A DNA stretch of 13,879 nucleotides from CAWUIH01 sp963922495 (lineage in GTDB: Bacteria > Pseudomonadota > Gammaproteobacteria > Coxiellales > Coxiellaceae), in the NCBI GenBank assembly GCA_963922495.1, contig CAWUIH010000041.1, positions 1-13,879 on the forward strand. Direction: 5' to 3'. The notes below the pieces were generated by a model. The model saw only the letters and a list, made by a program, of their open reading frames with translations. It was not told where the DNA came from and ran no database searches. Made by a program: the position numbers and the translations under genes. Positions 13,814-13,879 of the stretch are shown here, piece by piece. Within the stretch, counting starts at the first letter, position 1. Each line of letters opens with the position of its first letter.

Positions 13814-13879
13814 AAGGGGATATTAAACTGTAAAAGTTAAGACTTGATCTTGTATCTTAAACCTCGGTAGCAGAAAGAA

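Noticed and set aside
13837..13860. TTAAGA...TCTTAA inverted repeat at the right edge as an operator or terminator
   Set aside because: Only six AT-rich pairs, no T-run and no gene context visible.

Overview
This window looks like the chromosome of a gammaproteobacterium of low-to-moderate GC. Best evidence is the translation block thrS-infC-rpmI-rplT-pheS-pheT-ihfA-merR in the gammaproteobacterial order, a classical Fis directly upstream of purH, and close PepN and IHF-alpha matches. Legionellales (Coxiella/Legionella relatives) is my best guess for the order; this is inference from gene order and composition, not proof.

Layout. Positions 1-709 hold the decayed 3' part (last six membrane segments) of a DHA2-type MFS drug transporter. 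Positions 763-3399 (minus) encode aminopeptidase N. The 404-base divergent gap 3400-3803 is the richest non-coding stretch. It holds a palindrome in front of pepN, a 9-bp inverted repeat, a Fis-consensus site abutting a strong sigma70 promoter, and a transcribed leader of about 160 nt that can fold into a compact three-way junction. fis (TTG start) and purH follow on the plus strand and overlap by 14 bp. Convergent to them, from 12942 down to 5775, runs the minus-strand operon for threonyl-tRNA synthetase, IF-3, ribosomal proteins L35 and L20, both phenylalanyl-tRNA synthetase subunits, IHF-alpha and a small MerR-type regulator, with a short intrinsic terminator right after the last stop. Positions 13155-13607 (minus) encode a small heat-shock protein with a near-consensus sigma32 promoter and its own strong terminator.

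How the genes work together. The large operon couples translation (initiation, two ribosomal proteins, charging of Thr and Phe) to the nucleoid protein IHF. The fis-purH unit couples a second nucleoid protein, linked to growth rate in enterobacteria, to the last two steps of IMP synthesis. Most genes here are ordinary housekeeping genes. The part most likely to be undescribed is the structured leader of the fis-purH transcript, which has two mutually exclusive helices and a short upstream reading frame. I could not match it from memory to a known riboswitch or leader family, including the ZTP riboswitch often found before purH.
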